From Pedobacter sp. ASV12 (GTDB lineage: Bacteria; Bacteroidota; Bacteroidia; Sphingobacteriales; Sphingobacteriaceae): a DNA stretch of 64,000 nucleotides. The stretch covers positions 20,446 to 84,445 of the forward strand of contig NZ_JAELUC010000007.1 in assembly GCF_016429155.1 (NCBI RefSeq), read 5' to 3'. Both the position numbers and the translations under genes were made by a program. Of this stretch, positions 44,795 to 53,813 are shown one piece after another. Within the stretch, counting starts at the first letter, position 1. Every line of letters starts with the position of its first letter. The notes beneath the pieces were generated by a model. It was not told the origin of the DNA, searched no databases, and saw nothing but the letters and a program-made list of their open reading frames with translations.

Positions 44795-46060
44795 ATGTTC
44801 AAAAGATTAGTTGCCGTACTGGTATGGTTGGGTTGCGCCATGGTGCTACACGCACAAGATACCGTGCAAAAGGTAGTTCCAAATAGGTTCAATAGTATTG
44901 AACAGCAGCAAAAGCCTTATGTAATCTTAATTTCCATTGATGCTTTCAGGTGGGATCTGGCTGATAAATACCAGGCCAAAAACCTGATAAGCCTGAGAGC
45001 AGGCGGGGTACAGGCCGAGTATTTGAAACCTTCTTTCCCCTCGCTTACTTTTCCGAACCATTACGGCATTGCCACCGGACTTTATCCATCGCACCATGGC
45101 ATCGTAGACAATATCTTTTACGATAAGCAACGGAACATTGTTTACAAGAAATCGGATAAACTGCTGGCGGTTGACAGCTCTTGGTATTTTGGCAAGCCGC
45201 TTTGGGTATTGGCCGAGCAACAAAAAATGCTGAGCGCCATATTTTATTGGCCAGGGTCAGAAATCTCGATGAATGGCATTAGGCCGACCTATCTTTTTAA
45301 TTATAACGAAAGTATTCCGGTTGAGCGACGGGTAGCCATTGTGAAGAACTGGTTGCAATTGCCTGCCGCGCAAAGACCCCATTTCATAGCACTGTATTTT
45401 CCGCAGGTAGACCAGGCAGCCCACAAACACACCGCCGATTCTGAAGAAACCAGAAAGGCCGTACAGCTGGTAGACGATGCCGTTGGCCAGCTGGTGGCAG
45501 CGGTAAAAGCCACTGGCATTGAAGCCAATTTTATCCTGCTGTCTGACCACGGCATGGCAACTATCGATAACCAAAATACCATTCCATTGCCTAAAGCGGT
45601 TAGTTTAACTGAATTTACAGTAACTCCGGGCAATGCCCTGTTGCATTTGTATGCCAAAGATCCATCCTTTGTAAAACCCACTTATCGGGCCTTAAAGGCC
45701 GAAGCCAAAGACTATGATGTGTATTTGAGCAAGAAGGTGCCCAAAGTTTGGCATTACAACAAAAAAGAAGACAAATACAACCGAATTGGCGATATTTTAC
45801 TGGTGCCACACTTGCCCAAGGTATTTAATGTGAATGGGGTGCAACCCGATAGGGGACAACATGGCTTTGATCCGGCCATACCCGACATGCATGCCATTTT
45901 TTATGCCTGGGGGCCAGCCTTTAAATCGCAACTGCAAATTCCGGCTTTCGAAAACGTGAATGTCTATCCTTTAATTGCGCATATCTTAGGCTTAAACTAT
46001 ACTGAAAAAATTGACGGCAAGCTCAAGGTGCTGCAACCGATATTGAAAGAAAAACAATGA
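44795..46060 (+). CDS. Ectonucleotide pyrophosphatase/phosphodiesterase (NPP)-like protein
   Basis: 421 residues with signal peptide 1-20 (LHAQ|DTVQ). The alkaline phosphatase fold is of NPP type: D49 in YVILISIDAFRWD, nucleophile T85 in PSLTFPNHYGI, DQAAHKHTADS for the second metal set and ILLSDHGMATI for the third. Family members cut nucleotide or lipid phosphodiesters in the periplasm. It is 3 bp after the GH13 lipoprotein gene and surely co-transcribed. The mannan operon also pairs a glycosidase with an alkaline-phosphatase-fold protein. The link between phosphodiester and alpha-glucan is unexplained. Confidence 0.88.
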   Translation: MFKRLVAVLVWLGCAMVLHAQDTVQKVVPNRFNSIEQQQKPYVILISIDAFRWDLADKYQAKNLISLRAGGVQAEYLKPSFPSLTFPNHYGIATGLYPSHHGIVDNIFYDKQRNIVYKKSDKLLAVDSSWYFGKPLWVLAEQQKMLSAIFYWPGSEISMNGIRPTYLFNYNESIPVERRVAIVKNWLQLPAAQRPHFIALYFPQVDQAAHKHTADSEETRKAVQLVDDAVGQLVAAVKATGIEANFILLSDHGMATIDNQNTIPLPKAVSLTEFTVTPGNALLHLYAKDPSFVKPTYRALKAEAKDYDVYLSKKVPKVWHYNKKEDKYNRIGDILLVPHLPKVFNVNGVQPDRGQHGFDPAIPDMHAIFYAWGPAFKSQLQIPAFENVNVYPLIAHILGLNYTEKIDGKLKVLQPILKEKQ

Positions 46061-46259
46061 GTTTTGAGTTGATGGCTTTCAATGCTCGGTAAACATTACG
46101 TTTTGGCAACCTCTTAATTCCCTCCTGTTAAATTGGCCGCGCTGCTGCTAGATGGTCCATGGCCTGTTGTGCCAATCGCTAAGATGGTAACAATTTCAGT
46201 GCTTTTGTAAAATGTGCATTCAATTTTTGATATTTACTGATCAAGCAAACCAAAACGAT

Positions 46260-47846
46260 ATGAAGAAAATATTTACGACAACTTTAATTGCTTTAACCCT
46301 AGCCGGATTTGCCCAGGCCCAACAACGCGGACAAGGGCAGAACCCACAGCGCCAGGCCGGAGCACCCGCATCAACTGCGCCAGTGGTAAAGGAAGACGCA
46401 CCCACACGCGTTGCGCCAGCATCGGGTTCGTCGAGAACAATTAACCCAGAAAGCTCGGTGGTTACCAACCATACCGTAACCATTAAAGGCAAAACCATAC
46501 CTTATAAAGCTACTACGGGCACTTTGCCGGTTTGGGACGAAGAAGGCAAGCCGATTGCCGGTTTGTTCTATACTTACTATGAGCGTTCCGATATCCAAAA
46601 CAGAGACAGCAGGCCGTTGGTGATTTCGTTTAATGGCGGACCAGGTTCGGCTTCGGTATGGATGCACATTGCCTATACCGGCCCAGTGGTCTTAAATATC
46701 GACGACGAAGGCTACCCAATTCAGCCTTATGGCTATAAAGACAATAGTTCTTCAATTCTCGACATTGCCGATATCGTTTACATCGACCCCGTGAATACGG
46801 GCTATTCTCGTACCACGAGCAAAGACGTGCCGGGAAGTAAATTTTTTGGCGTTAGGGCCGATATCCGTTATTTGGCCGAGTGGATCAATACATTTGTAAC
46901 CCGCAACAACCGTTGGGCATCGCCTAAGTTCTTGATTGGCGAAAGCTATGGCACAACCCGCGTTTCGGGTTTGGCCCTAGAGCTGCAAAGCAACCAATGG
47001 ATGTACCTGAACGGGGTTATTTTGGTATCGCCAACAGAATTGGGCATTGAAAGAGGAACCGTAATGGATGCGGCCTTGCGCCTGCCTTACTTTGCGGCCA
47101 CAGCATGGTACCACAAAATGTTGCCTGCCGACCTGCAAGGCAAAAAACTACAGGCCATGTTGCCAGAAGTAGAGAAGTTTACGGTGGATGAGCTGATCCC
47201 AGCCATTACCAAAGGCGGTTTCCTACCCGTGGACGAAAAGAAAAAGATCGCAGCCAAAATGGCGAGATATTCTGGCATCTCTGAAAAGGTGATTTTACAG
47301 AACAACCTTGATGTATCGACCAACTTGTTTTGGAAAGAGCTTTTACGCGATAAAGGCTATACCGTTGGCCGATTGGATTCGAGATACAGGGGTATCGACA
47401 GGGCTGATGCCGGCGATGGACCAGACTACAATGCCGAGCTTACTTCTTGGCTGCATTCGTTTACACCGGCCATCAACATGTACCTGCGCAACGAACTGAA
47501 CTACAAAACCGACTTGAAATACAATATGTTCGGTCCGGTAAACCCTTGGGATAATACGGGCAACCGAACCGGCGAGAACTTGCGTGCGGCCATGGCACAA
47601 AACCCGTACCTGCACCTGCTGGTACAGTCAGGCTATTACGATGGGGCCTGCGACTATTTCAATGCCAAATACAACATGTGGCAAATGGATCCAAGCGGCA
47701 AGCTCAAAGACAGGATGACTTGGGAAGGCTACGAAAGCGGCCACATGATGTACCTGCGCAAGCCGGATTTGGCCATGGGCAACGACCACATCAGGGAGTT
47801 TATCCAAAAGGCTTTGCCTAAGCCTGGCGTGCCTGCCAAATTCTAA
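46260..47846 (+). CDS. S10 family serine carboxypeptidase
   Basis: 528 residues from ATG 46260, where a clean signal peptide begins (1-20, AQAQ|QRGQ). An upstream in-frame ATG at 46212 is less likely. A Gln/Pro/Ala-rich stretch follows (21-60). The alpha/beta hydrolase has the oxyanion segment SFNGGPGSASVW, nucleophile S229 in IGESYGTTR, and candidate Asp and His in GACDYFNAKYN and YESGHMMYL. These match S10 carboxypeptidases, which remove C-terminal residues from peptides at low pH. It stands 199 bp after the NPP gene and ends at its own terminator, so it is a separate unit. Confidence 0.92.
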   Translation: MKKIFTTTLIALTLAGFAQAQQRGQGQNPQRQAGAPASTAPVVKEDAPTRVAPASGSSRTINPESSVVTNHTVTIKGKTIPYKATTGTLPVWDEEGKPIAGLFYTYYERSDIQNRDSRPLVISFNGGPGSASVWMHIAYTGPVVLNIDDEGYPIQPYGYKDNSSSILDIADIVYIDPVNTGYSRTTSKDVPGSKFFGVRADIRYLAEWINTFVTRNNRWASPKFLIGESYGTTRVSGLALELQSNQWMYLNGVILVSPTELGIERGTVMDAALRLPYFAATAWYHKMLPADLQGKKLQAMLPEVEKFTVDELIPAITKGGFLPVDEKKKIAAKMARYSGISEKVILQNNLDVSTNLFWKELLRDKGYTVGRLDSRYRGIDRADAGDGPDYNAELTSWLHSFTPAINMYLRNELNYKTDLKYNMFGPVNPWDNTGNRTGENLRAAMAQNPYLHLLVQSGYYDGACDYFNAKYNMWQMDPSGKLKDRMTWEGYESGHMMYLRKPDLAMGNDHIREFIQKALPKPGVPAKF

Positions 47847-47871
47847 ACGATTAACTAACTACAATAAATCT

Positions 47872-47900
47872 AAAGGCCTGCGGTAACGTAGGCCTTTTTT
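47872..47900 (+). terminator. Intrinsic terminator after the S10 peptidase gene
   Basis: AAAGGCCTGCG-GTAA-CGTAGGCCTTT: an 11-bp stem with one G-U pair and a GNRA-type tetraloop, followed by a T run to 47900. Confidence 0.85.
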
Positions 47901-47988
47901 ATTTGTCTAATTCCTGATTATCAATTGAACTAAATATTTGATAATTTTTGTTCAATTATTTATCATTACTGAAAATAAGGGTCCATCT

Positions 47989-48162
47989 ATGAAACAAATT
48001 TTACTGCTCTTGAGGGTAGTCGTGGCCATTGTGCTGCTTACCATTGGCTTGGATAACATCAGCAAGCCTTCCAATTTTGAAGTTGGGCTTGGTTTATTCG
48101 AGGTGGTGCTAGGCATTGGTATCATATACAGACCTTTAGTAATATTCATCAAAAAAATCTGA
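47989..48162 (+). CDS. Small membrane protein of unknown function
   Basis: 57 residues from ATG 47989 (MKQILLLLRVVVAIVLLTIG). The frame is open to 47938 but that start lies in AT-rich leader DNA. Two hydrophobic segments (about 3-20 and 33-50) are joined by a short loop, NISKPSNFEVG, and the tail is FIKKI. I do not recognise the family. It precedes the SPFH gene by 5 bp, so the two are probably translated together and the small protein may assist or anchor the SPFH complex. Confidence 0.6.
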   Translation: MKQILLLLRVVVAIVLLTIGLDNISKPSNFEVGLGLFEVVLGIGIIYRPLVIFIKKI

Positions 48163-48167
48163 CGCTC

Positions 48168-49031
48168 ATGCAATTTCAAGCCCAAACCAGTGGAACATTT
48201 ATTAAAAGACTAGTAAGATACGTGCTGATCTTCGTTGTACTTTTTATCATTTATCTTGTCCAGCCTTTTACCTACGAGAATATCGATGCCGGAAACGTGG
48301 GGATCAAAATCAATTTGTATGGCTCTGACCGAGGAGTGGATAACATTACCATTGTTACCGGTAGGGTATGGTACAACAGCTGGACCACCAAGATTGTTGA
48401 ATTTCCTACCTACACCCAATCGGTAGATTATGAGCCCTTTGTGGTAACTACAAAAGATGCGGCCGAGTTTAAGGTAGATCCCAAGCTCAACTATCATGTC
48501 AATGCTTCGATGGTGCCACAAATCTACAGGCAATATCGCAAGCCTTTGAGCGAGATAGAACAGCAATTTATGCGCAATACCATTTATGATGCCTATCGGA
48601 TCGTAGCCAACTCTTTTAGTTCTGATTCGGTAATGTCTAACCGCGAAAGGTTCGAAGACCGGATCCAGACCATCTTGACCAAGAACCTGAGCAAAGACGG
48701 TTTTGTGTACGACCAACTAACTTCGGCCATTACGCCGCCAGAAAGCTTGAGGCAAATGATCGATGAAAAGAATGCCTCTATCCAAGCCAGGCTCAAAGCC
48801 GAAAACCAGGCCAAGCAGGCAGATGCCGAAGCCAAGGTAAAGGTGGCTACTGCGCAAGGCGAGGCCCAAGCGCTTTTGGTAAGGGCAAAGGCCGAAGCCG
48901 AAGCCAATCGGTTAAGGCAGCAATCGTTAACGCCCCTGTTGATCCAGCAGCAATGGATCCAAAAATGGAACGGCACGCTGCCCACCACGCAAGCCGGAGG
49001 CAATTCGAGTTTGATGCTGCCAATCAAGTAG
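48168..49031 (+). CDS. SPFH/prohibitin-family membrane protein
   Basis: 287 residues. One N-terminal membrane helix (about 16-36) is followed by the SPFH/band 7 domain (about 40-200: NIDAGNVGIKINLYGSDRG, VVTTKDAAEFKVDPKLNYHV). An Ala/Glu-rich coiled coil follows (about 205-255: AENQAKQADAEAKVKVATAQ), as in prohibitins and HflK/C. Such proteins form ring-shaped scaffolds in the inner membrane that hold proteases or lipid domains. No FtsH, NfeD or second SPFH gene is adjacent. A hairpin 25 bp after the stop probably ends the unit. Confidence 0.9.
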   Translation: MQFQAQTSGTFIKRLVRYVLIFVVLFIIYLVQPFTYENIDAGNVGIKINLYGSDRGVDNITIVTGRVWYNSWTTKIVEFPTYTQSVDYEPFVVTTKDAAEFKVDPKLNYHVNASMVPQIYRQYRKPLSEIEQQFMRNTIYDAYRIVANSFSSDSVMSNRERFEDRIQTILTKNLSKDGFVYDQLTSAITPPESLRQMIDEKNASIQARLKAENQAKQADAEAKVKVATAQGEAQALLVRAKAEAEANRLRQQSLTPLLIQQQWIQKWNGTLPTTQAGGNSSLMLPIK

Positions 49032-49055
49032 AAGAAGCCGCTGTTTGAGCATAAA

Positions 49056-49083
49056 CAAAGCCATGATCAACATCGTGGCTTTG
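49056..49083 (+). terminator. Hairpin after the SPFH gene, probable terminator
   Basis: CAAAGCCATGAT-CAAC-ATCGTGGCTTTG: a 12-bp stem with one G-U pair. It lacks a tight T run (CCGTTTTATAAC follows), so termination may be partial. Confidence 0.6.
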
Positions 49084-49175
49084 CCGTTTTATAACTTTTT
49101 GGAGTAAAAAGAAAATCATCGGAAAATTTTATTGTATTATGTTTCGGGATTATTCCTTACTTTTACAGCCCGCTT

Positions 49176-50141
49176 ATGGAACAGATTAAAACATCATTTG
49201 ATTTCGAAAAGCCTTTAGCTGATTTAGTGCAGCAGATAGAAAAGGTAAAACAAGTTGCCGAAAAAACCAAAGTAGACATGTCTGCAACTTTGGCCGAACT
49301 TGACGAGAAATTGGCCGAAACCCGTGCAAATCTTTATACAAACCTAACAGGTTGGCAAAAAGTGCAGATGTCGCGTCACGCCGAACGTCCGCAAACTTTA
49401 GATTACATCAACCTGATCTGCGATGATTTCATCGAGTTGCATGGCGACAGAACCGTAAAGGACGACAAGGCGATTATTGGCGGTTTTGCCAGTATTGACG
49501 GACAAACGGTGATGATTATCGGCCACCAAAAAGGAAAGAATACCAAAGAGCGTCAATACCGCAATTTTGGCATGGCTAATCCTGAAGGCTACAGAAAAGC
49601 CTTGCGCTTGATGCGTTTGGCCGAAAAATTCAACAAGCCGGTTATTTCTTTCATCGATACCATGGGTGCTTATCCAGGTCTGGAGGCAGAAGAGCGCGGA
49701 CAAGGCGAGGCCATTGCGCGCAACTTGTTGGAAATGTCGGTATTGCGGGTGCCCATCATCTGCTTTGTGGTAGGCGAGGGTGCTTCTGGCGGTGCCTTGG
49801 GCATTGGTATTGGAGATAAGGTTTATATGCTGGAGCATACTTGGTATTCGGTAATCTCGCCAGAATCCTGTTCTTCGATTTTATGGAGAAGCTGGGATTT
49901 CAAAGAGAAAGCCGCCGAATGCCTTAAACTCACCTCGGAAGATATGTATGCCAACAAACTGATTGATGGCGTGGTTAAAGAGCCCCTTGGCGGTGCACAT
50001 CAAGATCCATTGCTGATGGCGCAGACCTTAAAAGAGCAGATTTTAAAAGACCTGAAAACCTTAAAGAAACAAAGCCCGGATAAACTGATCGACACCAGAA
50101 TTGAGAAATTCTGCTCGATGGGCGTAGTGAACGAAGGATAA
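49176..50141 (+). CDS. accA: Acetyl-CoA carboxylase carboxyltransferase subunit alpha
   Basis: 321 residues, normal length. An N-terminal coiled region (about 1-55) leads to the crotonase-fold carboxyltransferase domain: [40 protein letters not shown] and [20 protein letters not shown] form the acyl-CoA and oxyanion sites. With AccD (not here) it transfers carboxyl from biotin to acetyl-CoA to make malonyl-CoA. It is a single-gene unit bounded downstream by two terminators. Confidence 0.97.
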   Translation: MEQIKTSFDFEKPLADLVQQIEKVKQVAEKTKVDMSATLAELDEKLAETRANLYTNLTGWQKVQMSRHAERPQTLDYINLICDDFIELHGDRTVKDDKAIIGGFASIDGQTVMIIGHQKGKNTKERQYRNFGMANPEGYRKALRLMRLAEKFNKPVISFIDTMGAYPGLEAEERGQGEAIARNLLEMSVLRVPIICFVVGEGASGGALGIGIGDKVYMLEHTWYSVISPESCSSILWRSWDFKEKAAECLKLTSEDMYANKLIDGVVKEPLGGAHQDPLLMAQTLKEQILKDLKTLKKQSPDKLIDTRIEKFCSMGVVNEG

Positions 50142-50164
50142 TTAAAAAACATATGATTTTCAGC

Positions 50165-50196
50165 AGGCCATTTTGCATCAGCAGAATGGCCTTTTT
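50165..50196 (+). terminator. Terminator of accA
   Basis: AGGCCATTTTG (50165-50175) pairs with CAGAATGGCCT (50182-50192), with one G-U pair and a 6-nt loop, then a T run. Confidence 0.85.
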
Positions 50197-50262
50197 GTTG
50201 GCTGGCTTTGTTAAGGGCCTACATCAGGCGGAATTATTCGTGGCCGAAAACCATGCTCCAGC

Positions 50263-50301
50263 AAAAAGCCCCATCTAACCGAATTTAGATGGGGCTTTTT
50301 T
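50263..50301. terminator. Bidirectional terminator between accA and the DUF2723 gene
   Basis: A perfect 16-bp stem, AAAAAGCCCCATCTAA (50263-50278) with its complement at 50285-50300 and loop CCGAAT. A5 and T6 tracts flank it, so it works on both strands. Confidence 0.9.
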
Positions 50302-50322
50302 GAGAGGGCACAAGGCCCCTTT

Positions 50323-53300
50323 TTATCGTGCGCCAGGTGCAGGCCCGAAGAACTGTGCAAACCTGCCATACAATTCGTTGTATTGCCTGTTCACTTCTTC
50401 GGCAAGCTTGGTCTGTTTGTACTCGTTCGCTACCTCGGCCATTGGTTTTAAGCCATACATCAATCCAATTTGGATATTTTGGCCACCAATTAACTGGTCT
50501 TTGCTTTTCGATACATCGGCCAGGTAGCCTACTTCTTTGCCAATGTAGTCGGCCGATTTTTTGATGAGGCTGTTTGCCTTTTCGGTTTCACCCAAGATAT
50601 AAAGGTTTTGGGCCATGGTTGGCACGCCCATCATGGTACGCATGCCATAGATCTTGGTCGGCATTACCTCGTCGTACCTGCGCATTACTTTTTTGGCGTC
50701 TTCAATTCTGCCCGCTTTGATCAGGCCGGTTGTCAAGCTGTTGAAAACATTGTTGAAGATCGAAATATCGTCGGTAGACTGAGAATCCAAGTAGCGGGCA
50801 TTTTTCACATTGCCCCACTTGAATTTATTCATGACGTGGTTATACATCGGATCCAAGTTGATGGCCTGTTCGCCATTGTTGGCCGTATCGGGTTGCAAAG
50901 GCAGTAATCTTAGGGCCAAGCCTTCGCTGTACAGGTAGTTGTCTAAGCCGTTAAATTGCTCTGATGGCACGGTGCTGCAAAAATAAACCGGTCTTTTCCA
51001 GTTGTTGTGCGCCAAGATATCAAGCATGGCCAAGGTGCCTTTGGTTACGTAGCCTTTGTTAAACTTCCACACCATTTCTGGGGTAATTCTCGATATCTCC
51101 GAAGCCGGTACGGTTCCTGTGCTTACCACTTCCTGCGGATTTATGGTCAGCTTGAAGTTCTTGGTCGGAATAAAGTTGGTAGTTGAGCCATCAGACAAAG
51201 GCATTTTATCGTCTTTATCATCCGACAGCAACAAGTCTACAATCTGTTTCAGCTCTACCGGATCCTTAATTTGGTAGTCTTTGTAATACATCACATCCCT
51301 TTCGCCGGCCACATATTGCGATTCTTTCATGGTAATCGGCAAAGGCTCCGATTGATGAACCTTTTTGCGCATGCCGTTGATGTACCAGTCGGTGTCGAAC
51401 AAGCTCAGGTTAACCAAGCGGATATCTGGACGAATGTTTTCTACTTCTTGCGCATACCACAGCGGATAGGTATCGTTATCGCCATAAGTAAACAAAATAG
51501 CATTAGGCGCACACGACTCCAGGTAACTTACGGCAATATCGTGGGCAACCATTTTGGTCGAGCGGTCGTGGCCACGCCAGCCTTGGGCGCCCATCAGTAC
51601 GGGAGCACAAGCAATGGCAACTACCGTAGCGCCAATAGCACCGGCTTGTGGCGTTAGTTTTTTAAATACCCATTCTTTTAGGGCCAACACGCCCAGGCCT
51701 ATCCAAATGGCAAAGGCATAGAAAGAGCCCACATAGGCATAATCCCTTTCCCTTGGCTCCATAGGCTTCTGGTTGAGGTAAAGTACAATGGCAATGCCCG
51801 TAAAGAAGAATAGCAAGGCAATGATGCCGCCATCTTCTGGCTTGCGTTTGAAATGCCAGATCATGCCCAATAAGCCCAATATCAATGGCAGGAAGAAGAA
51901 ACGGTTATAGGAAGTACTGTCTTTAATTGACGGTGGCAAATTGGTTTGGTCGCCTAATGTCATCGCATCTATGGCCTTGATGCCACTTAACGAACGACCT
52001 TCGTACAAGCTTCCCTGGCCCTGGTCTTCGTTTTGTCGACCGGCGAAATTCCACATAAAGTAGCGGAAGTACATGAAAGCGGATTGGTAGCGCAAAAAGA
52101 AAGCCACATTGTCTATGGTACTTGGAAAGTGCTGGTCGTCAAAGCCCATAAAGTCTTTATAGTAGTTGATGTGGCGTTGCTCGTCGCTGTACATTCTCGG
52201 GAACAATACTTCGTGTTGCAGACGGCGGATGCTGTCTGGAAAAGTTTCGTTCTCTCCATAAATATGCTTGCTCTTTACGCCGGCAATCTCATATTTGGTG
52301 GCGCCTTTTCTGTAGATGTTTCCTTGGTCAACGCTAATAGGCATCGAACCATCTTCCTTGTATTTAGGAATAGAGTTGTAGTTTGGTCCAACCAACAAAG
52401 GCCTATCGCCATATTGTTCGCGGTTCAGGTAGCTCAAGAAAGAGAAGGCATTGTCGGGATCGCTGTTGTTGAGGTTTGGTTTGGCTTGCGCCCTGATCAA
52501 AATCATGGCGAATGAACCATAGCCAAAAATAATCAGTGTGGTTGACAGCAAGGCCAGGTTCAGGATTTTCTTTTGATGCTTAATCGAGTACCTGATGCCG
52601 AAAACCAATCCGCCTACCAGTAGCACGATAAAGAAAAGTACGCCGCTTCCGAAGCCCAATCCCAACGTATTCACAAAGAAAAGATCAAAATAGGCGCCAA
52701 AAGAAACCAGGTATTGGATAATGCCGTATTGAACCACAGCCAATATCAGGATGCCGATGATAAAGGTCTTGATAATGCCGGTAGCAGTAGGATTGCTGGT
52801 CCTTCTGAAATAATAAACAAAGGCAATAGCCGGAATGGTAAGCAAGTTGAGGATGTGGATGCCGATAGACAAGCCCATGATATAGGCAATAAAAAGCAAC
52901 CAACGATCGGCACGGGGCTCGTCGGCAATGCTTTCCCATTTTAGAATCGCCCAGAAAACAATGGCAGTACAAAGCGATGATAGGGCATATACCTCAGATT
53001 CAACTGCCGAGAACCAAAAACTGTCGGAAAAAGTATAGGCCAATGCGCCTACTGCACCTGCGCCCATGATGCTGATCAAGGTAGCCTTGCTGATGGCTTC
53101 CTGGCCTTTAACCAACACTTTTTTGGCGAGTGCGGTAATGGTCCAAAACAGGAACAAAATGGTGGCGCCGCTGGCAATGGCCGAGCCTACGTTCATGAAA
53201 TAGGCAACTTTGGTATTATCGCCCATAGCGAAAATAGAAAAGAAGCGTTGGATCATGAGGAACAGTGGGGCACCTGGCTGGTGTACAACCTGCATTTTCA

Positions 53301-53427
53301 ATGCCGAGGCAATGAACTCGCCACAGTCCCAAAAACTCACAGAAGGCTCAAGGGTTAAAATATAGGTTAGCGTTGCAATGAAGAAGCAGATCCAGCCAAC
53401 GATGTTGTTTGTTTTCGAATAGTTCAT
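50323..53427 (-). CDS. DUF2723 / GT117-family membrane glycosyltransferase
   Basis: 1034 residues. The N-terminal DUF2723 membrane domain has SVSFWDCGEFIASALKMQVV with an early Asp/Glu pair, as in GT-C mannosyltransferases, and about 10-12 helices to residue ~620. REPRERDYAYVGSFY-like residues (MEPRERDYAYVGSFYAFAIW) come next. The C-terminal ~400 residues are soluble and periplasmic. NCBI names this family glycosyltransferase 117, and it is linked to protein O-glycosylation in Bacteroidota. It is a single-gene unit, convergent with accA across a strong terminator. The sugar donor is not readable here. Confidence 0.85.
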   Translation of the reverse strand: MNYSKTNNIVGWICFFIATLTYILTLEPSVSFWDCGEFIASALKMQVVHQPGAPLFLMIQRFFSIFAMGDNTKVAYFMNVGSAIASGATILFLFWTITALAKKVLVKGQEAISKATLISIMGAGAVGALAYTFSDSFWFSAVESEVYALSSLCTAIVFWAILKWESIADEPRADRWLLFIAYIMGLSIGIHILNLLTIPAIAFVYYFRRTSNPTATGIIKTFIIGILILAVVQYGIIQYLVSFGAYFDLFFVNTLGLGFGSGVLFFIVLLVGGLVFGIRYSIKHQKKILNLALLSTTLIIFGYGSFAMILIRAQAKPNLNNSDPDNAFSFLSYLNREQYGDRPLLVGPNYNSIPKYKEDGSMPISVDQGNIYRKGATKYEIAGVKSKHIYGENETFPDSIRRLQHEVLFPRMYSDEQRHINYYKDFMGFDDQHFPSTIDNVAFFLRYQSAFMYFRYFMWNFAGRQNEDQGQGSLYEGRSLSGIKAIDAMTLGDQTNLPPSIKDSTSYNRFFFLPLILGLLGMIWHFKRKPEDGGIIALLFFFTGIAIVLYLNQKPMEPRERDYAYVGSFYAFAIWIGLGVLALKEWVFKKLTPQAGAIGATVVAIACAPVLMGAQGWRGHDRSTKMVAHDIAVSYLESCAPNAILFTYGDNDTYPLWYAQEVENIRPDIRLVNLSLFDTDWYINGMRKKVHQSEPLPITMKESQYVAGERDVMYYKDYQIKDPVELKQIVDLLLSDDKDDKMPLSDGSTTNFIPTKNFKLTINPQEVVSTGTVPASEISRITPEMVWKFNKGYVTKGTLAMLDILAHNNWKRPVYFCSTVPSEQFNGLDNYLYSEGLALRLLPLQPDTANNGEQAINLDPMYNHVMNKFKWGNVKNARYLDSQSTDDISIFNNVFNSLTTGLIKAGRIEDAKKVMRRYDEVMPTKIYGMRTMMGVPTMAQNLYILGETEKANSLIKKSADYIGKEVGYLADVSKSKDQLIGGQNIQIGLMYGLKPMAEVANEYKQTKLAEEVNRQYNELYGRFAQFFGPAPGAR

Positions 53428-53434
53428 TTTATAA

Positions 53435-53446
53435 ATGGATAAAATA
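53435..53446 (-). promoter_or_regulatory. TATTTTATCCAT element in the DUF2723 leader
   Basis: On the minus strand the leader reads TATTTTATCCATTTATA, 17 bases identical to the susC upstream site at 32285-32301. It lies 8 bp from the ATG, so here it is in the mRNA leader. AT richness makes chance identity plausible. Confidence 0.3.
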
Positions 53447-53674
53447 AGTGCCTAATGCACACGATAAGGCTGCCGAAAATAAAGAAATAGATTGAAATAA
53501 GCATAAACATTTGAGCTCTTTTAACAAAAATTAACCCGCAGAAATCGTTTGCAACAGGCATGGAGCTTGCCCAAAAAAATATTTTCATTTTTTTTTAATT
53601 CTGATTTGCAGAAATAAAAAATGTGCGTACATTTGCATTCCATTTCGGAACGAAAGTATGTTGAGATGGAAGAT

Positions 53675-53745
53675 TGTCCGATAGTATAAGGGTAGTACAA
53701 CGGTTTTTGGTACCGTTTGTCTTGGTTCGAATCCAGGTCGGACAA
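53675..53745 (+). tRNA. tRNA-Gln (anticodon TTG)
   Basis: 71 nt. The acceptor stem TGTCCGA/TCGGACA is perfect (53675-53681, 53738-53744). Anticodon stem ACGGT/ACCGT frames loop TTTTGGT with anticodon TTG at 53707-53709. The T arm CTTGG-TTCGAAT-CCAGG is complete. A at 53745 is the discriminator and the CCA end is not encoded. It lies 69 bp before prs on the same strand. Confidence 0.96.
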
Positions 53746-53813
53746 CAAATTTTTTTCGGATTGTGAATATTCGCAATCCGATTTTTTTTAACCCGCATTG
53801 ATACCCGCAAATC

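Noticed and set aside
47923..47957. 8-bp inverted repeat AATTGAAC/GTTCAATT before the small membrane protein gene
   Set aside because: The 19-nt spacer and AT-rich surroundings make it weak; no promoter box lines up with it, so it is not listed as an operator.
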